Origin: Gossypium raimondii
Lineage: Eukaryota; Streptophyta; Magnoliopsida; Malvales; Malvaceae
Direction of reading: 5' to 3'
DNA length: 64,000 nt
Assembly: GCF_025698545.1 (NCBI RefSeq)
Contig: NC_068569.1
Coordinates: 13,082,001 to 13,146,000 of the forward strand
Part shown: positions 25,262 to 36,409 of the stretch, in pieces
Layout: every line of letters begins with the position of its first letter
How positions within the stretch are numbered: the stretch's first letter is position 1
The notes under the pieces: generated by a model
Told to the model about the DNA's origin: nothing
The model's input: only the letters and a program-made list of their open reading frames with translations
The model's database searches: none
Translations under genes and position numbers: made by a program

Positions 25262-25425
25262 GTTTAGCTCTCATGAGCTTCTGTTCAACTCATATGAGTT
25301 TCCATTCAGCTATTTTGAGCTTCTGTTTAACCCTCGTGAGTTTCCGTTCAGCTCTTACGAGCTTCAGTTCAACCCTTATTGGTTTCTGTTTAGCTCACAT
25401 GAGCTTCTGTTCAGCCTTTGGGCTT
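25262..25425. repeat. 21-bp minisatellite in the LTR
   Basis: About eight 21-bp units alternate GAGCTTCTGTTCAACTCAT and GAGTTTCCATTCAGC-like variants. The open frame across it only reflects the 7-codon periodicity (SFCSTHM, SFHSAIL and so on) and is not a gene. The inverted copy is at about 27070-27220. Confidence 0.8.
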
Positions 25426-26134
25426 CTAAAAATGATGTACTCTTATCCGTAATTCGTTCTGCGATTTGGGAAGATTTGGTAAGTGACTTATGTAATTGAA
25501 ATTGAAAGACATACTGTTTGTTGTTGATTTTGATCTGAAATAAGTGTATTCATCGATTGAAGTTGTGATTGGCAGGGAGTTTACATTGAATGAATTTTAT
25601 TTAATTGATGAGTTATAGTAGTTTCGGTAAGATTTATGTTTAACCCAACGAACTTACTAAGCTTCATTAAGCTTACATGTGTTGTTTAATGTCTTTGTAG
25701 ATTTTCGTGAGGTCGGAAGATTAGATCAACACATCAAGTCACACTATCTAGCTTATTCCGGTAGTTTTTGAAACGTACACTATGGTTTATATGGCATGGA
25801 TAGGGTTTGTGTGGATCTAATCAAAGTTTGTCCTGTGTAAATGTTAGTAATTGTAATTTTGTATATATATATTTAGGTTGGATATGACATATATTGATGA
25901 TGTTGGTGTGAATGATATATGTGTTTGTGTATATTTCAATTATGGTGAACTTAGGTGGAGTTTTTGGATGAAGTAAATAGGTAAGTTTGAATAATTGGGT
26001 ATATATGGTGATATACAATGTTTAAAACATGATTTTGGCTTGTTATGATTGTCTTGTTGTGGTTCATTGATGTGTTTAAATGTTGTGTATAGGTTGATAC
26101 TAAAATGGGTAAGAAATGTGGCCTTGAAATGACC

Positions 26135-26490
26135 TATTTTCGTCCACACGAGCAGAGACACGGGTATGTGTCTCAGCCGTGTGTGACACACGGCCAAGTG
26201 ACAGGGCCGTGTGTCCCATGTAACTTAGAAATTTTGCAAGTCAGTATACTCAAAATTGTTCACACGACCTGTCACACAGGCGTGTGGTTTGGCCGTGTGT
26301 CTCACACGGCCTAGCACACGAGCTTGTGGCTTGGCAGTGTGACCTAAGTCAGTAAGCACCCTAATTTGGACACGGGCTGGGACACAGCCGTGTGCCTCTA
26401 GTTCAAATATCCACACGGCCTGAGACACGAGCGTGTCTCTTGACCGTGTGAGGCACACGGCTTGGCCACACGAGCGTGTGTCCCCTGCTC
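26135..26490. repeat. CACACGG/GTGTG interlaced-repeat tract
   Basis: More than a dozen short CACACGG, GCCGTGTG and ACACGAGC words occur in both orientations, giving many small overlapping hairpins. A related decayed tract is at 23258-23440 in the inverted older LTR. It is non-coding; short frames across it arise by chance. Confidence 0.7.
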
Positions 26491-27059
26491 CATTGAAAAT
26501 TTTTTATATTTTCTGAAAAAAAATTTTAGTTTTCGATTTAGTCTCGATTTATTTCTAATGCATATTTTGGGCCTCTAGGGCTCATATAAGGGATAATTTG
26601 AGTGATTATGATTAGTTTATGATATGCATGTTAAATGATATGAAATATTCGTATTTGATCTGTAAAGTCTGGTAATGCTTTGTAACCATGTTTTGACGAC
26701 AGATAAGGGTTAGGGGTGTTACATATTTAATGTTTCAAAAACTAAGGAGATAAGCTAGATAGTGTGACTTGAGTGTTGATCCGATCGTCCAACTTTCTGA
26801 AAATCTACAAAGACATTAAACAACACTTATAAGCTTAATAAAGCTTAGTAAGTTCGTCGGGTTAAACATAAATCTTACCGAACCTACTATAACAAATCAA
26901 ATAAATAAAATCATTCATGTCAACTCTCTGTCATTCACAACTCAATTGATAAATACCTCCGTATTCAAATCAATACAAAAATACATAACATGTCTTTCAA
27001 ATTCAATAAATAAATCATTTTATTGGAATTTTCTATTCGAAGAAAGACTTATGGATAAG

Positions 27060-27230
27060 AGTAAATCGTCAACAGAAGCTCATAAGAGCTGGTCCTCTTG
27101 AATACGCCAACAGAAGCTCAAAAGCTGAATAGAAGCTCATAAGAGCTAAATAGAAGCTCGTAAAAGCTAAACAGAAGTTCATAAGAGTTGAACAGAAGCT
27201 CGTAAAAGCTAAACAGAAAGTAAAATACAA
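27060..27230. repeat. 21-bp minisatellite, inverted copy
   Basis: Reverse-complement units of the array at 25262-25425 (AGCTCATAAGAGCT, AGCTCGTAAAAGCT and related), in the older LTR. The copy has its own pattern of substitutions. Confidence 0.75.
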
Positions 27231-28618
27231 GAGTTCGCAACAAATGTTGAACCTCGGTTTACTTTGGAAAAAATGTTGTTGTCTCCTTCCAATACCATCA
27301 CACGCCAAAATATAATGTATTCAAATATCACGTTTCATTCAAACCGAATATTCAATTTAATATTATAATTCCAACAATGAATCATTTCCAAAAATAGAAT
27401 AAATGCATAATATCGTTCATCAAATTTATACAAATATAAAATTTTAACCGTACGAACTTACTTGGACTGAATTGTAGTAATTGCAAAAGTTCAGGCTATT
27501 CTACTATTTTTCCTTTTTCACGAGTATCTACGGGATCTTGATCTAAAATATAAAATTACTCATTCATTAGCATATATTTCATTTCCAATTCATTTCACAA
27601 TTAATACCTTTTTATTTTTTGAATTTACACAATTACCTAAACTTTTACAATTTTTGTAATTTAATCCTTTAATTAATTAATCTATCAAATTAACTAAATT
27701 TTATTAATAAATAATTTATCCAAATATTCTAAGCCATTATACAGCCCTAATAATCCAAAATTCTCTATCAAACCCTAAAATTTTAACCTTTTCACAATTT
27801 AATCCTAAAACCAATATTTAACAAAATCACTTTATAAAATCATCATACAACATAATCAAAGCTCTAAATCCATGTTATTAATCAAAAAATTTAATATTCA
27901 TCAATGGAAACTTTCAAAATTTTAATAAAATAAAAAAACTAAGGTAAGGTTTAGTTGGACCTAATTGTAACAATCTCAAAAACATAAAAATTACAAGAAA
28001 GGGATAAGAATTAAACTCACATGAAGCAAAAATTGAATAACCAACTTAAAATTTCTCCTATGTCTGTTTTGAACCAAAAGTGAAGAAGAAATGCCTAGAA
28101 AACTATCCAAATCTAATTTGTTTTATTTTGATTTCATCAAATTTATAATTTTGCCATTGAATGGCCTTATTTTATTATTTTCTCTTATTATGCCGCCTCA
28201 TCCATTAAATTTAGGTACAATTATTATTTAGGTCCTTCTTTAATTATTAATCAAGCCATTTAGTCACTTAAATATTAAAATTAGCAAGTTTTACACTATT
28301 TTCAATTTAGTCCTTTTAATTAATTAACTATCGAAACGTTAAAATTTTTGACGAAACTTTAATACTACCTTAATGACACTCTGTAAATATTTATAAAATA
28401 TTTACAACTCAGTTTATAGAAACGAAGTCCCGATACCTCACTTTCTAAAGCCACTTGACCTAATAAATCATTATAAAACACAAATTACCAATTTTAAAAC
28501 CTTTTTAAAATCACATTTGACTCGTAAATATTAAATAATAATATTTAGGAACTTAGTCGCTAGATTTAGTGGCCTCGAACCACTATTTCTGACACCATTG
28601 AAAAATCGAGCTGTTACA

Positions 28619-30400
28619 ATAGTGATTAACATAAAAAAATTTTAAATATTACTTTAAACGATGATATATATGAAATTTTAAATACAAGGCTGATTCTTAT
28701 GAATCAAGTTTTATATGAAAAAATATTAATATAAATTTTTTGACGATTGGTGGAAAATTATTTAAGTTGAAACATCAATTAGAAGTTGAAGTTTTCCTTT
28801 TCTATTTCTCTTAAACATAGAATAATAGTTGAGTTAGGGTTAAGCAGATCAATCACTACGGACAAAATACATATACGATGATAATTGAAGTACTAAAAAT
28901 GAAGGCTTCTAATTGAGTATACTATGGTGGGATGGTAGCAAATATAACAAAAATAGAGGTTTGTTTGACCATAGAAATTAGTTTTTCTAATGGCGCTAAT
29001 TGCAACCTTTTCAATACAATTAATCATCATAATTTAATTAAAATAAATTTAGAAAAAGACCCGAACAAAAGTTGAACATAAAATTTTAGAGTTTATAGGA
29101 TCTTGACCATACTATTAAATCATTTTTAATAGAAAAGCTGAAATGGATTGGCCACCTCCCTGTTATTTTTAAAAATTTTTCATAAATATGGTTTTATTCG
29201 GTTTTGACGGATTTGGATAATAAATGAAGTGTTGATCAACTGTTTATTTAAAAATGTTTGGTAAAACTTAGCCGGTAGCTAATATGCGTAAAATGACAAA
29301 TAAGAGCATGACACGTTTTATTGTTAAATAATTATTTGTTTATAATACTTTAGTCTTTATTGGGTGAAATTATTGAAATAAAATACTATTACCACATCCA
29401 TTATGGAAATTAATTAGTGAATATTTATTAAATTACTTTAGACATTGAAAATGGAGGTGAAAGTGAAAACGATAGAATGAAGGCTACTGACATCTTGGCA
29501 CCTTTATTGGGTTTGAGAGCATGTGGCAAAGGGAGTAATTTTTGAGCAAGCATGTCATTTCATATATCTCATTCCCAATCAAGAGTAAAAAAAATTCCCA
29601 ACATTTTTTGTTTAAGTACCCAATTCTCCATTTATGCCCAAATGAACTAAAAAACACTCTCAATATCTGATTTAACTAGTTGGTGGTAGTTAACATTCAT
29701 GTGCCCAAGCATTATTAATAGCCTTTAACAAAATCTAATTAATATTATATATATATATATATAATTAAGTTAAAAAGGAAATTGCTATTGTACTAAAAGT
29801 CTGAAACTGTAGAGCCATTCATCATCGTGAATGATAACGAGGTTTGCTTGTATAATAACGGAATTTTAATTTTATTAATAAGATGAATTCATTATGTTGG
29901 TTACTGTGAAACCAATATTTAATTACGTTTAAGTAGTAATTTAATTGTTATTGATGCTATTGAGGTGAGTGGAGTGAATTCAACAAAATTGACATGTTTA
30001 ATAAATGAAGCAGAAAAACAATGGCTTGACTTAACAGCTGCACTGCGTGTGCACCCTTTCTTACGGCTTAAGAGATGAGATGAGTGATTTTGAATCCAAA
30101 AGTGTGACATTGGACGTATTCTTCAAGTATTCTCATAAGCCCAATTTGAAGAAATATGTGGATCCAGGCCTAATTTCCATATCTAATTACAAAATTAAAC
30201 CCAGTTTACTTCTTTAACTAGAATTTTGAACCAGACCCCGACCCAAGACTCTCCTCTTAGCAGGGTCAGACCTCCATTTTTATCTGAGTCCATCGGAGTT
30301 GGAGCTAACCTATATATATATATATATATATATCCAACCATAACGTTCCCATGCAAGTTCGTCACTGATTCAATGCCCATCCTAAAGTTGTAGGTTGTTA
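28619..30400. other. Intergenic DNA, no gene recognised
   Basis: AT-rich, with an AT microsatellite at 29748-29762. The frame at 29919-30110 has no recognisable motif. Confidence 0.45.
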
Positions 30401-30404
30401 TATC

Positions 30405-30684
30405 AACTGTACATTGATGGCCCCACTATTGGAAACCCTGGCAACTGCATAAGGGGCAGAAGGCTGTTGTCTCAATCTCATAGTCCATGATGACTTCTAC
30501 CGCGAACAGAAACCATATAACTCAACATGAAATAGAATTAGATTTTTTATCATTTCAAATTCTGATTGCAGGACGACATTGCTATTGTTTGCTTCACGAA
30601 AAAAGGTATTCAAAAGGAAAAACATTGCATGTGTTTGGTGAAGGAAATAAGTGTGTCGATGCTGTTTCACGTAAAGACAAATGA
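30405..30684 (+). pseudogene. RNase H domain relic of a non-LTR retroelement
   Basis: From 30411 the plus strand reads YIDGPTIGNPGNC, matching the start of plant retroelement RNase H domains (...DGA.xGNPG...). Two stop codons follow at about 30486-30491. The frame at 30487-30684 then contains GRHCYCLL and HVFGEGNKCVDAVSRK, corresponding to the C-terminal HxFREGNxxAD region. The middle (the catalytic Glu segment) is missing or unrecognisable. An AT microsatellite lies at 30311-30332, just upstream. Confidence 0.65.
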
Positions 30685-31192
30685 CCCACCGGCCACCTCA
30701 TTCTCACATTTTGCGTGCTAGAAATTATGGCAACTCCTTTTGTGGTTTATTTTGCAACCTCCTACATTTCTGTCATCTATAACCATAAATCCAAAATCCA
30801 TAATTACCAATCAATTAGAAATGGCCTACATGAAAATCAAAGACTTTCATTTCTTTTTATGCTAGTAAAAGAATATATTAGCAATCCATTCATGTTTAAT
30901 TACCCTACTCAATCGAGATTATCTATATTCGATCCCATTTTCATGGCACGTCAAGAATAATTAGGTAGAAAAGCTTCGCCTCGTTGCTGGAAATAAGACA
31001 CCCGATAATTATTGATTATTCATCACTAATCTATTTCCATACATTACAATAACTTATTGCAACCCAAAGCTTAACACACCGAACAAGATGCCATCACAAT
31101 AAGCTAAGAGACTTGTACGTAGTAGTTTAAGCACATAAAAGAAAATTGGTAAAAAGAGTAGGAGCTCAACAGTGGGATTATCGATTTCTACT
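30685..31192. other. Spacer between the RNase H relic and the AGP31-like gene
   Basis: Probably contains the 3' UTR of the AGP31-like gene at its right side. Nothing else was recognised. Confidence 0.4.
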
Positions 31193-32562
31193 CTAGTTCT
31201 TGTGACATGTGGGTTCGAAAGCGAAGGGCCCAACGCTGTAGAGAACATATGGGAGCTTCTTTGAAGTAGATGGTTTCTCAGGCTTCAAGGGGGCGCCCTT
31301 CAATCCACCGTTTAGATTAGATGGCTTGCTGCATGCTTTCAATGGTGAAGATACGAGGGAGACGCTGCAATTGTGGAGATCAAAATTGTAGATGGTAATT
31401 GGTGCTTGCAGGAAGAAATAACCATTCTTGTCAGTCTTGAACTGGACCGTTAATTCGTTTTTAGCGTCTTTGCATGTTAGCCTTACGGTGGCACCTGCCA
31501 AAAAACAATCCCAAAGTGCTCACTTCACTCAGTACTTACACCTGCAGTGGGCAAAAACCAACTACCAAGGCTACCATATCAATGCATGCCAGTAATTTGC
31601 TGTGACATACACCTAGAAATGTGAGAAATAAAGGTATAGAGTAAATTTGCCGCTGCTGCTTTAACCCATAAAACTCCAAGCTCGTGATGTTTACTCACAC
31701 CTGGAAGTTGCAGGCGACATGAAAGCTTTTGTCTCACTCAAAATTAAAATGCGTGTCTCCGTTCAGACAAAATGCCAAGTCACATCAGAAAATCATGATG
31801 GCATCTATATGTTAAAGCAATATTTTATATATGCATGCATTGATTCTAATAAGCATTTAGACAAAGATGTACATGCAGCTATTGCTAATGGTTCTCAATG
31901 CAAATTGATGAAAAGATCGGGTACAACATTAAGCATTGCAGTTAAAGTTCTAGTTTAGCGAATAAGATTCAAGAATAGGTTTTGAACTGACGAGGAATTG
32001 GTTTAGCTCCCAAAAGGGTGTCGACTCCGGCGTACTTGCATGACTTGCAATAAACAACGCCCTGCACTGCCACATGACTCGATGTAGGTGGCTTGGCCGG
32101 AGGATGAGATGGTGGGTGTGTTGGTGGCTTGGTCGGGGGCTGAGTTGGAGGCTTGGTTGGTGGCTTAGTCGGGGGCTGAGTTGGTGGTTTAGGCGGGGGT
32201 TGAGTTGGAGGTTTGGTTGGTGGCTTAGTTGGAGGTTGAACTGGTGGCTTGGGTGGAGCAGAAGTTGGGGGCTTGGTTGGTGGTTGCACTGGCGCCTTGG
32301 GTGGTGGATGAACTGGAGGAGGAGTGGGGGTTGGGGGCTTAGTGGGTGGATGAGGATGGGGGTGAGGGTGAGGGTGAGGGTGGTGGTGATGGTGGTGGGT
32401 TGGTGGGTGACTAGGCGGGACTACAGGTGAAACAGCATGGTAATGAGGAGGAGAAGCCTGAGGCCAAATGGGAGCAGAGACAGTGAAGGTGCTCAGTAAC
32501 AACAGTGAAAGCTGTACAAGCAAAACAGCTTTAACTACTAGTACTACTACAGCAAACCCCAT
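31193..32562 (-). CDS. AGP31: AGP31-like proline-rich cell-wall protein with PAC (Ole e 1-type) domain
   Basis: There are two exons, 32562-31992 and 31494-31193, with a 497-bp GT-AG intron; together they encode 290 aa. Residues 1 to about 30 are a hydrophobic signal peptide ending TVSA, so the product should be secreted to the cell wall. Next come a His-rich stretch (56-71, HHHHHH then HPHP repeats) and a long repeated Pro region (about 72-163; KPPT, QPPT and KPPV units, likely hydroxylated and O-glycosylated). The C-terminal Cys-containing domain follows (GVVYCKSC, RLTCKDAKN, HNCSVSLV, KACSKP, PTCHKN), with six Cys as in PAC/Pollen Ole e 1 proteins. The order signal peptide, His stretch, Pro repeats, PAC is that of the non-classical arabinogalactan protein AGP31. 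The intron lies early in the PAC domain in phase 1, creating Arg-191 where relatives often have Gly. Family knowledge suggests pectin and galactan binding in vascular walls. Confidence 0.9.
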
Positions 32563-35500
32563 ATTTTGGTAATGTTTAGAGACAAAGAAAGAAGATGGTG
32601 AAGTCGGGGTGGCATTGGGAGTGAATTTATAGGGGTTTAAGGCCGTGATTCTCTGCGGTTTTTATTGATGAAAATTTTGTTGTATAATTAAGGGGTGGGG
32701 TAGGGGTTCGTAGGCTACCATAGCATATTCAGAAAATGGAATCTGGAAATGACTAGATTACTCTGGTCTTCGGAAACAAAGGGCTCGTAACTTTAAATGC
32801 GAAAACCAAATTGGAATTGTTTTTCCGATACACAGAGTCTAAATTTAATGTTGCAGTCTAATCTAATGGCTAAGTCAGCTTCTTCACATGCAATGCAAGA
32901 CAGAGGGAGATTTTGAGCTTAAAACATGGTAAACGACTAAAGGAATTTTGCCCATGCAACCAAATCTAATAAGTTTCCAAGGAGCACTGATTTCAAAACT
33001 GTTTAATTAAATATGGATTTTTAGAATGATAAATTTAATCTTTTGGGCAACAACCATAGAGTTGGGGAGAAGGTGATGAAAATAAAGTTAAAGGTAAAAT
33101 GATTATGAATGTCAATAAACAGTTTGTGACGATAAAAATAGACGTGGTGATTTACAGCATTTCGAAAGACTGGAAATTAATTAATCAAAGTGTGCCTTTC
33201 CTAGTGGTCCTTGTTCCCCCAAATGGGTGTTGTTTTTGTTTCTTTTTTAAAAGAGATTCAGAATTTTCAATTAATTTAATACGTACTTGGTGACGCTCCT
33301 CCATATTATCAAATACATTACAATGTCGTAATCAAAATTAATCCCGAAATGATTACATACAAATATATTATCTGTAGTTAAAACTTTGAAACCCGAGGTA
33401 ACATGGCTAATTACGCGTTCTTCTTCCAAAAATTGACCCTAATAGGCCTAATCTTCAATTTGCCAAGGCCCAGAAACCTCTAAATTAATTTTCTACCCAC
33501 AACTTGGAGCCTATGGATTTTGGTTTGTTATTTTATCACCCTATACTTTATCTAATTGATTGGTTGTAATCATCTTTCTGGGTGGGGATCCTGTTATTTC
33601 TATTTTTTTACTGTAAACCTGTTATCAAGTTGAAATGAGTATGACTAATAAAGAGGGGTCAGATGACCATCGGAATGATAACTCAAAACATGCATATTAT
33701 TGTAATGGTGCAAGGATAAACTCAACCCCACTGTATGGAAAAATTGAATGTAAAGCATTCAAAGGTGATCATCAAGTCGTCTCCTTTTAATTACCCAGAT
33801 TTGATGAAATCTGGTTGTCAAGCTAATGTTACATCCTTAATCGGCATTAACGATTAGAAAGGTTGTGGGCCGGGTGAGCACTGAGTAGTCTGTTTCCAGT
33901 TTTTGTCTGCAATGATTCCCATTGAATAAAAGCCACTGGCCTACGCTTCCAAGCTTCGGTTCATGCAACTTAGCTGATATTGTGTCGGTGGATTTTTTAA
34001 ACTAGTGTCCATATATAATGGTATCGTTATTTATAAAAATATTTATAAACATCAAAGTATATAAATCTCAAATATAAAATATTCTTCAATAAACTACACA
34101 AATACAATTCATCATTCAATAAATTTAAAATAAATTAATTTACCTATCACACCCATATAACATACAATAAATAATTAAAATATGTGTATTCAAATATAAC
34201 ATACAATAGATAATTAAAACGTAAGACTTGAAATTAATTAATAATAGTATGTGTAATATCTTCTTGTTTCGGTCAATACATCGTATTTCAATCGATACAG
34301 ACAAAATCGACCGGTAAAACTAATACCGATTGAAATTTACATTGGAACGAAACTTAAAATTTGTTGCTTTGAATTACTATTAGAAACGAAACATTTTGAT
34401 GGAACTAAATTGATTATCTTGTGTTCATACGCTAATTTTAATTTATAAATTACAAAATATAATTTCGTATTTCATACGTATCATGATAAATTGATTATTG
34501 TGTTCCATGATACAATAACTGGTGAGCGGGTAAGTATTGGGTATTCGTATACGTATTACGATAGTCTCCAATGAGAAATGGTGATCGGACACTTCAAATG
34601 CTTGTCTGACTGGAAACAACGAGCATCCGATCTCATCACCAACAATATTAGCTAAATTTTAAGTTCATTATTGCGTATCTAAAAGTTACTTCCGGCCGTG
34701 GTAAAAGGCTTTTGTAACTGAGAGGGACACTGTCATCTTATTTTTCTCAATGACTTGTTGCATCAACCGGAAAAGATCAAAGATCATCATGATTACAAGC
34801 ACGCTCTGCTTCGGGCCATGATAATAATATTTTGCACATCCAATCATTCTAAAAATTTTCTACCAACATCGCCACGGCCTCTCTCCCTTTCTTTTTTCTT
34901 CCACCCACCCTGTTACGGTTGGACTTAAGGCTTTCATACTTGCAATATATTCCAAATAATCCTTTCCCAATTTTGAAATAAGAGAATAAAAGAATAAACA
35001 CACTCCTACACTGACAATAATGTTGATATCAACTGAATACATTTTTTTTTTAATTTAAAAATTTTAACGTTTAATGCCAAAAGGCTAAATCTTTAGTTGT
35101 TAGACTAGAATAATTCGATGATGTAATTATTATACAGCTTAGTGTTGTTTCATCCAATTTCTATGCAAAGAGGTAAATCCATATAGTACAATGTCTGTGG
35201 AGAAGGTATTAGGCAGCAATTCTAGAAGGAGAAGAAGGCTTCCCAAATGGGCTTGAAAGGACTACTTTTCCTGAATTGACTAATCAATCCAGTGGCACAC
35301 TAGTCTCACCAAACACTTAAGCCCATATAATATATAGTAAAGAATATCAAGCCCATATAATATATAGTAAAGAATATCAAAAAATAGTACCAAAAAATAC
35401 TGAAAAATAAGTGGGATTACAGGGAGACCAAAACTGTCTCATTTATTACCAACTGTAATGATGAATATTTCAAGCAATAACTCAAGATGAAAGAGTTTCT

Positions 35501-36022
35501 GAAGCAGCAAAAAAACTTAATATTGCCTCAACACGCATTATTAGGCTTAGTTTCAAAAGGCAAAAGTTATAAACGCTCTTACAAAATCGCTCCCACGTAT
35601 ATTGCTAAAGCAGCTTGCGGATAAAAGATAATAAGATAAATATTTTGTGGACTAATCTTTGATATTCAAATCTGGTTTTTGACACAGCAGCATCTCCTGA
35701 TCCCTGATTCTCCTTCAATAACCAGAATTTGGATATGCACTCACCAATAAGCTGTAACAATCATTATTGAAACATCAGACACGGTCCAACATAGCATGCA
35801 ATCAAGGTAAAGAATCCCTTTCAATGAATGAAAACAAGTTAATGACGGCTCCAGTCAATAAAGGAACACATATAATTCTTCTACACAAATTGCATGCCAT
35901 ACAACTAACAATGTCATTTTCAGCCAACCAGAAAATCTAAGCATATAAACCAATCAATCTTCCACTTTAAAGCCTAACCATATCATCCCAGATGAATTAA
36001 ACTGAAAAGACAAAAGTTGGCC
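32563..36022. other. Intergenic DNA between the AGP31-like and eIF3d genes
   Basis: The first about 100 bp on the left should hold the AGP31-like 5' UTR and promoter. The region at 34240-34350 has inverted CGGT/ATTTCAATCG words like a decayed small hairpin element. No gene was recognised. Confidence 0.4.
35321..35380. repeat. Perfect 30-bp tandem duplication
   Basis: Two identical 30-bp units, each starting GCCCATATAATATATAG, occupy 35321-35350 and 35351-35380. They may reflect a recent replication slip. Confidence 0.9.
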
Positions 36023-36035
36023 GGGGGGGGGGGGG
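36023..36035. repeat. Poly-G run (13 G)
   Basis: A run of 13 G lies about 375 bp beyond the eIF3d stop codon, i.e. in or near its 3' flank. Its exact length is error-prone in assembly. Confidence 0.85.
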
Positions 36036-36409
36036 AAGGGGAAGATTTTCTATAGCTAGACAATTACCTCCTTACTTTTCTCCATTTATCAACAGCATTA
36101 GAATCATTCAGGCAGATTATAATAGAAAGATAAATCAAAGTACTCATTCACAGAATCTGCCTAACTACGATCTTATGTTAATTATCCCGAAGAACGAAAA
36201 AGAAATTATAAATGCTTGTGGAGAATTCATAAGACAATATTTGATCAATTCGACGGTAAACTTTGGTAGATATTAACATGTCAGAACATAAACAAAGAAA
36301 TGGATCAAAACGAAGCATAGCAACTATGAAGATAAGAACAAGATTAATCGGCATAACATAATGCATTTCAAAATATTAGGAATATAGCTCAAAGAAAGAA
36401 CCATTACCA

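Larger units (their letters stand above)
23861..26723 (+). mobile_element. Solo LTR, 2,863 bp, inserted in an inverted copy of its own family
   Basis: A perfect 5-bp duplication TATTT occupies 23856-23860 and 26724-26728. The end is GGGTTAGGGGTGTTACA. The start, TATAATAATCTGATTTTCAG, aligns with the canonical TGTAACAGCC(C/T)GATTTTCAG if several G-to-A and C-to-T transitions are allowed. Inside are a TAAATATTTACGAG block, a 21-bp minisatellite, an AAGCTTACTAAG-type region and a CACACGG/GTGTG-rich tract. No internal retrotransposon genes remain. Confidence 0.88.
23185..28618 (-). mobile_element. Older LTR copy in minus orientation, split by a younger LTR
   Basis: The right end, read on the minus strand, starts TGTAACAGCTCGATTTTTCA (from 28618) and runs to 26729. 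It resumes at 23855 and continues to about 23185. The two pieces are consecutive parts of the same LTR: the break falls in the sequence corresponding to 25770-25785 of the plus copy, and GCCATATAAAC and TTTCAAAAACTA flank the insertion as expected. The 3' end of this older LTR (which should show GGTTAGGGGTGTTACA) is missing, so it is truncated at about 23185. It has no coding capacity. Confidence 0.8.

Noticed and set aside
25237..25452. Plus frame with 7-aa periodicity
   Set aside because: Explained by the 21-bp minisatellite read in frame; not a protein gene.
32074..32430. Plus frame rich in Trp/Arg/Gly
   Set aside because: Antisense of the proline-rich region of the AGP31-like gene.
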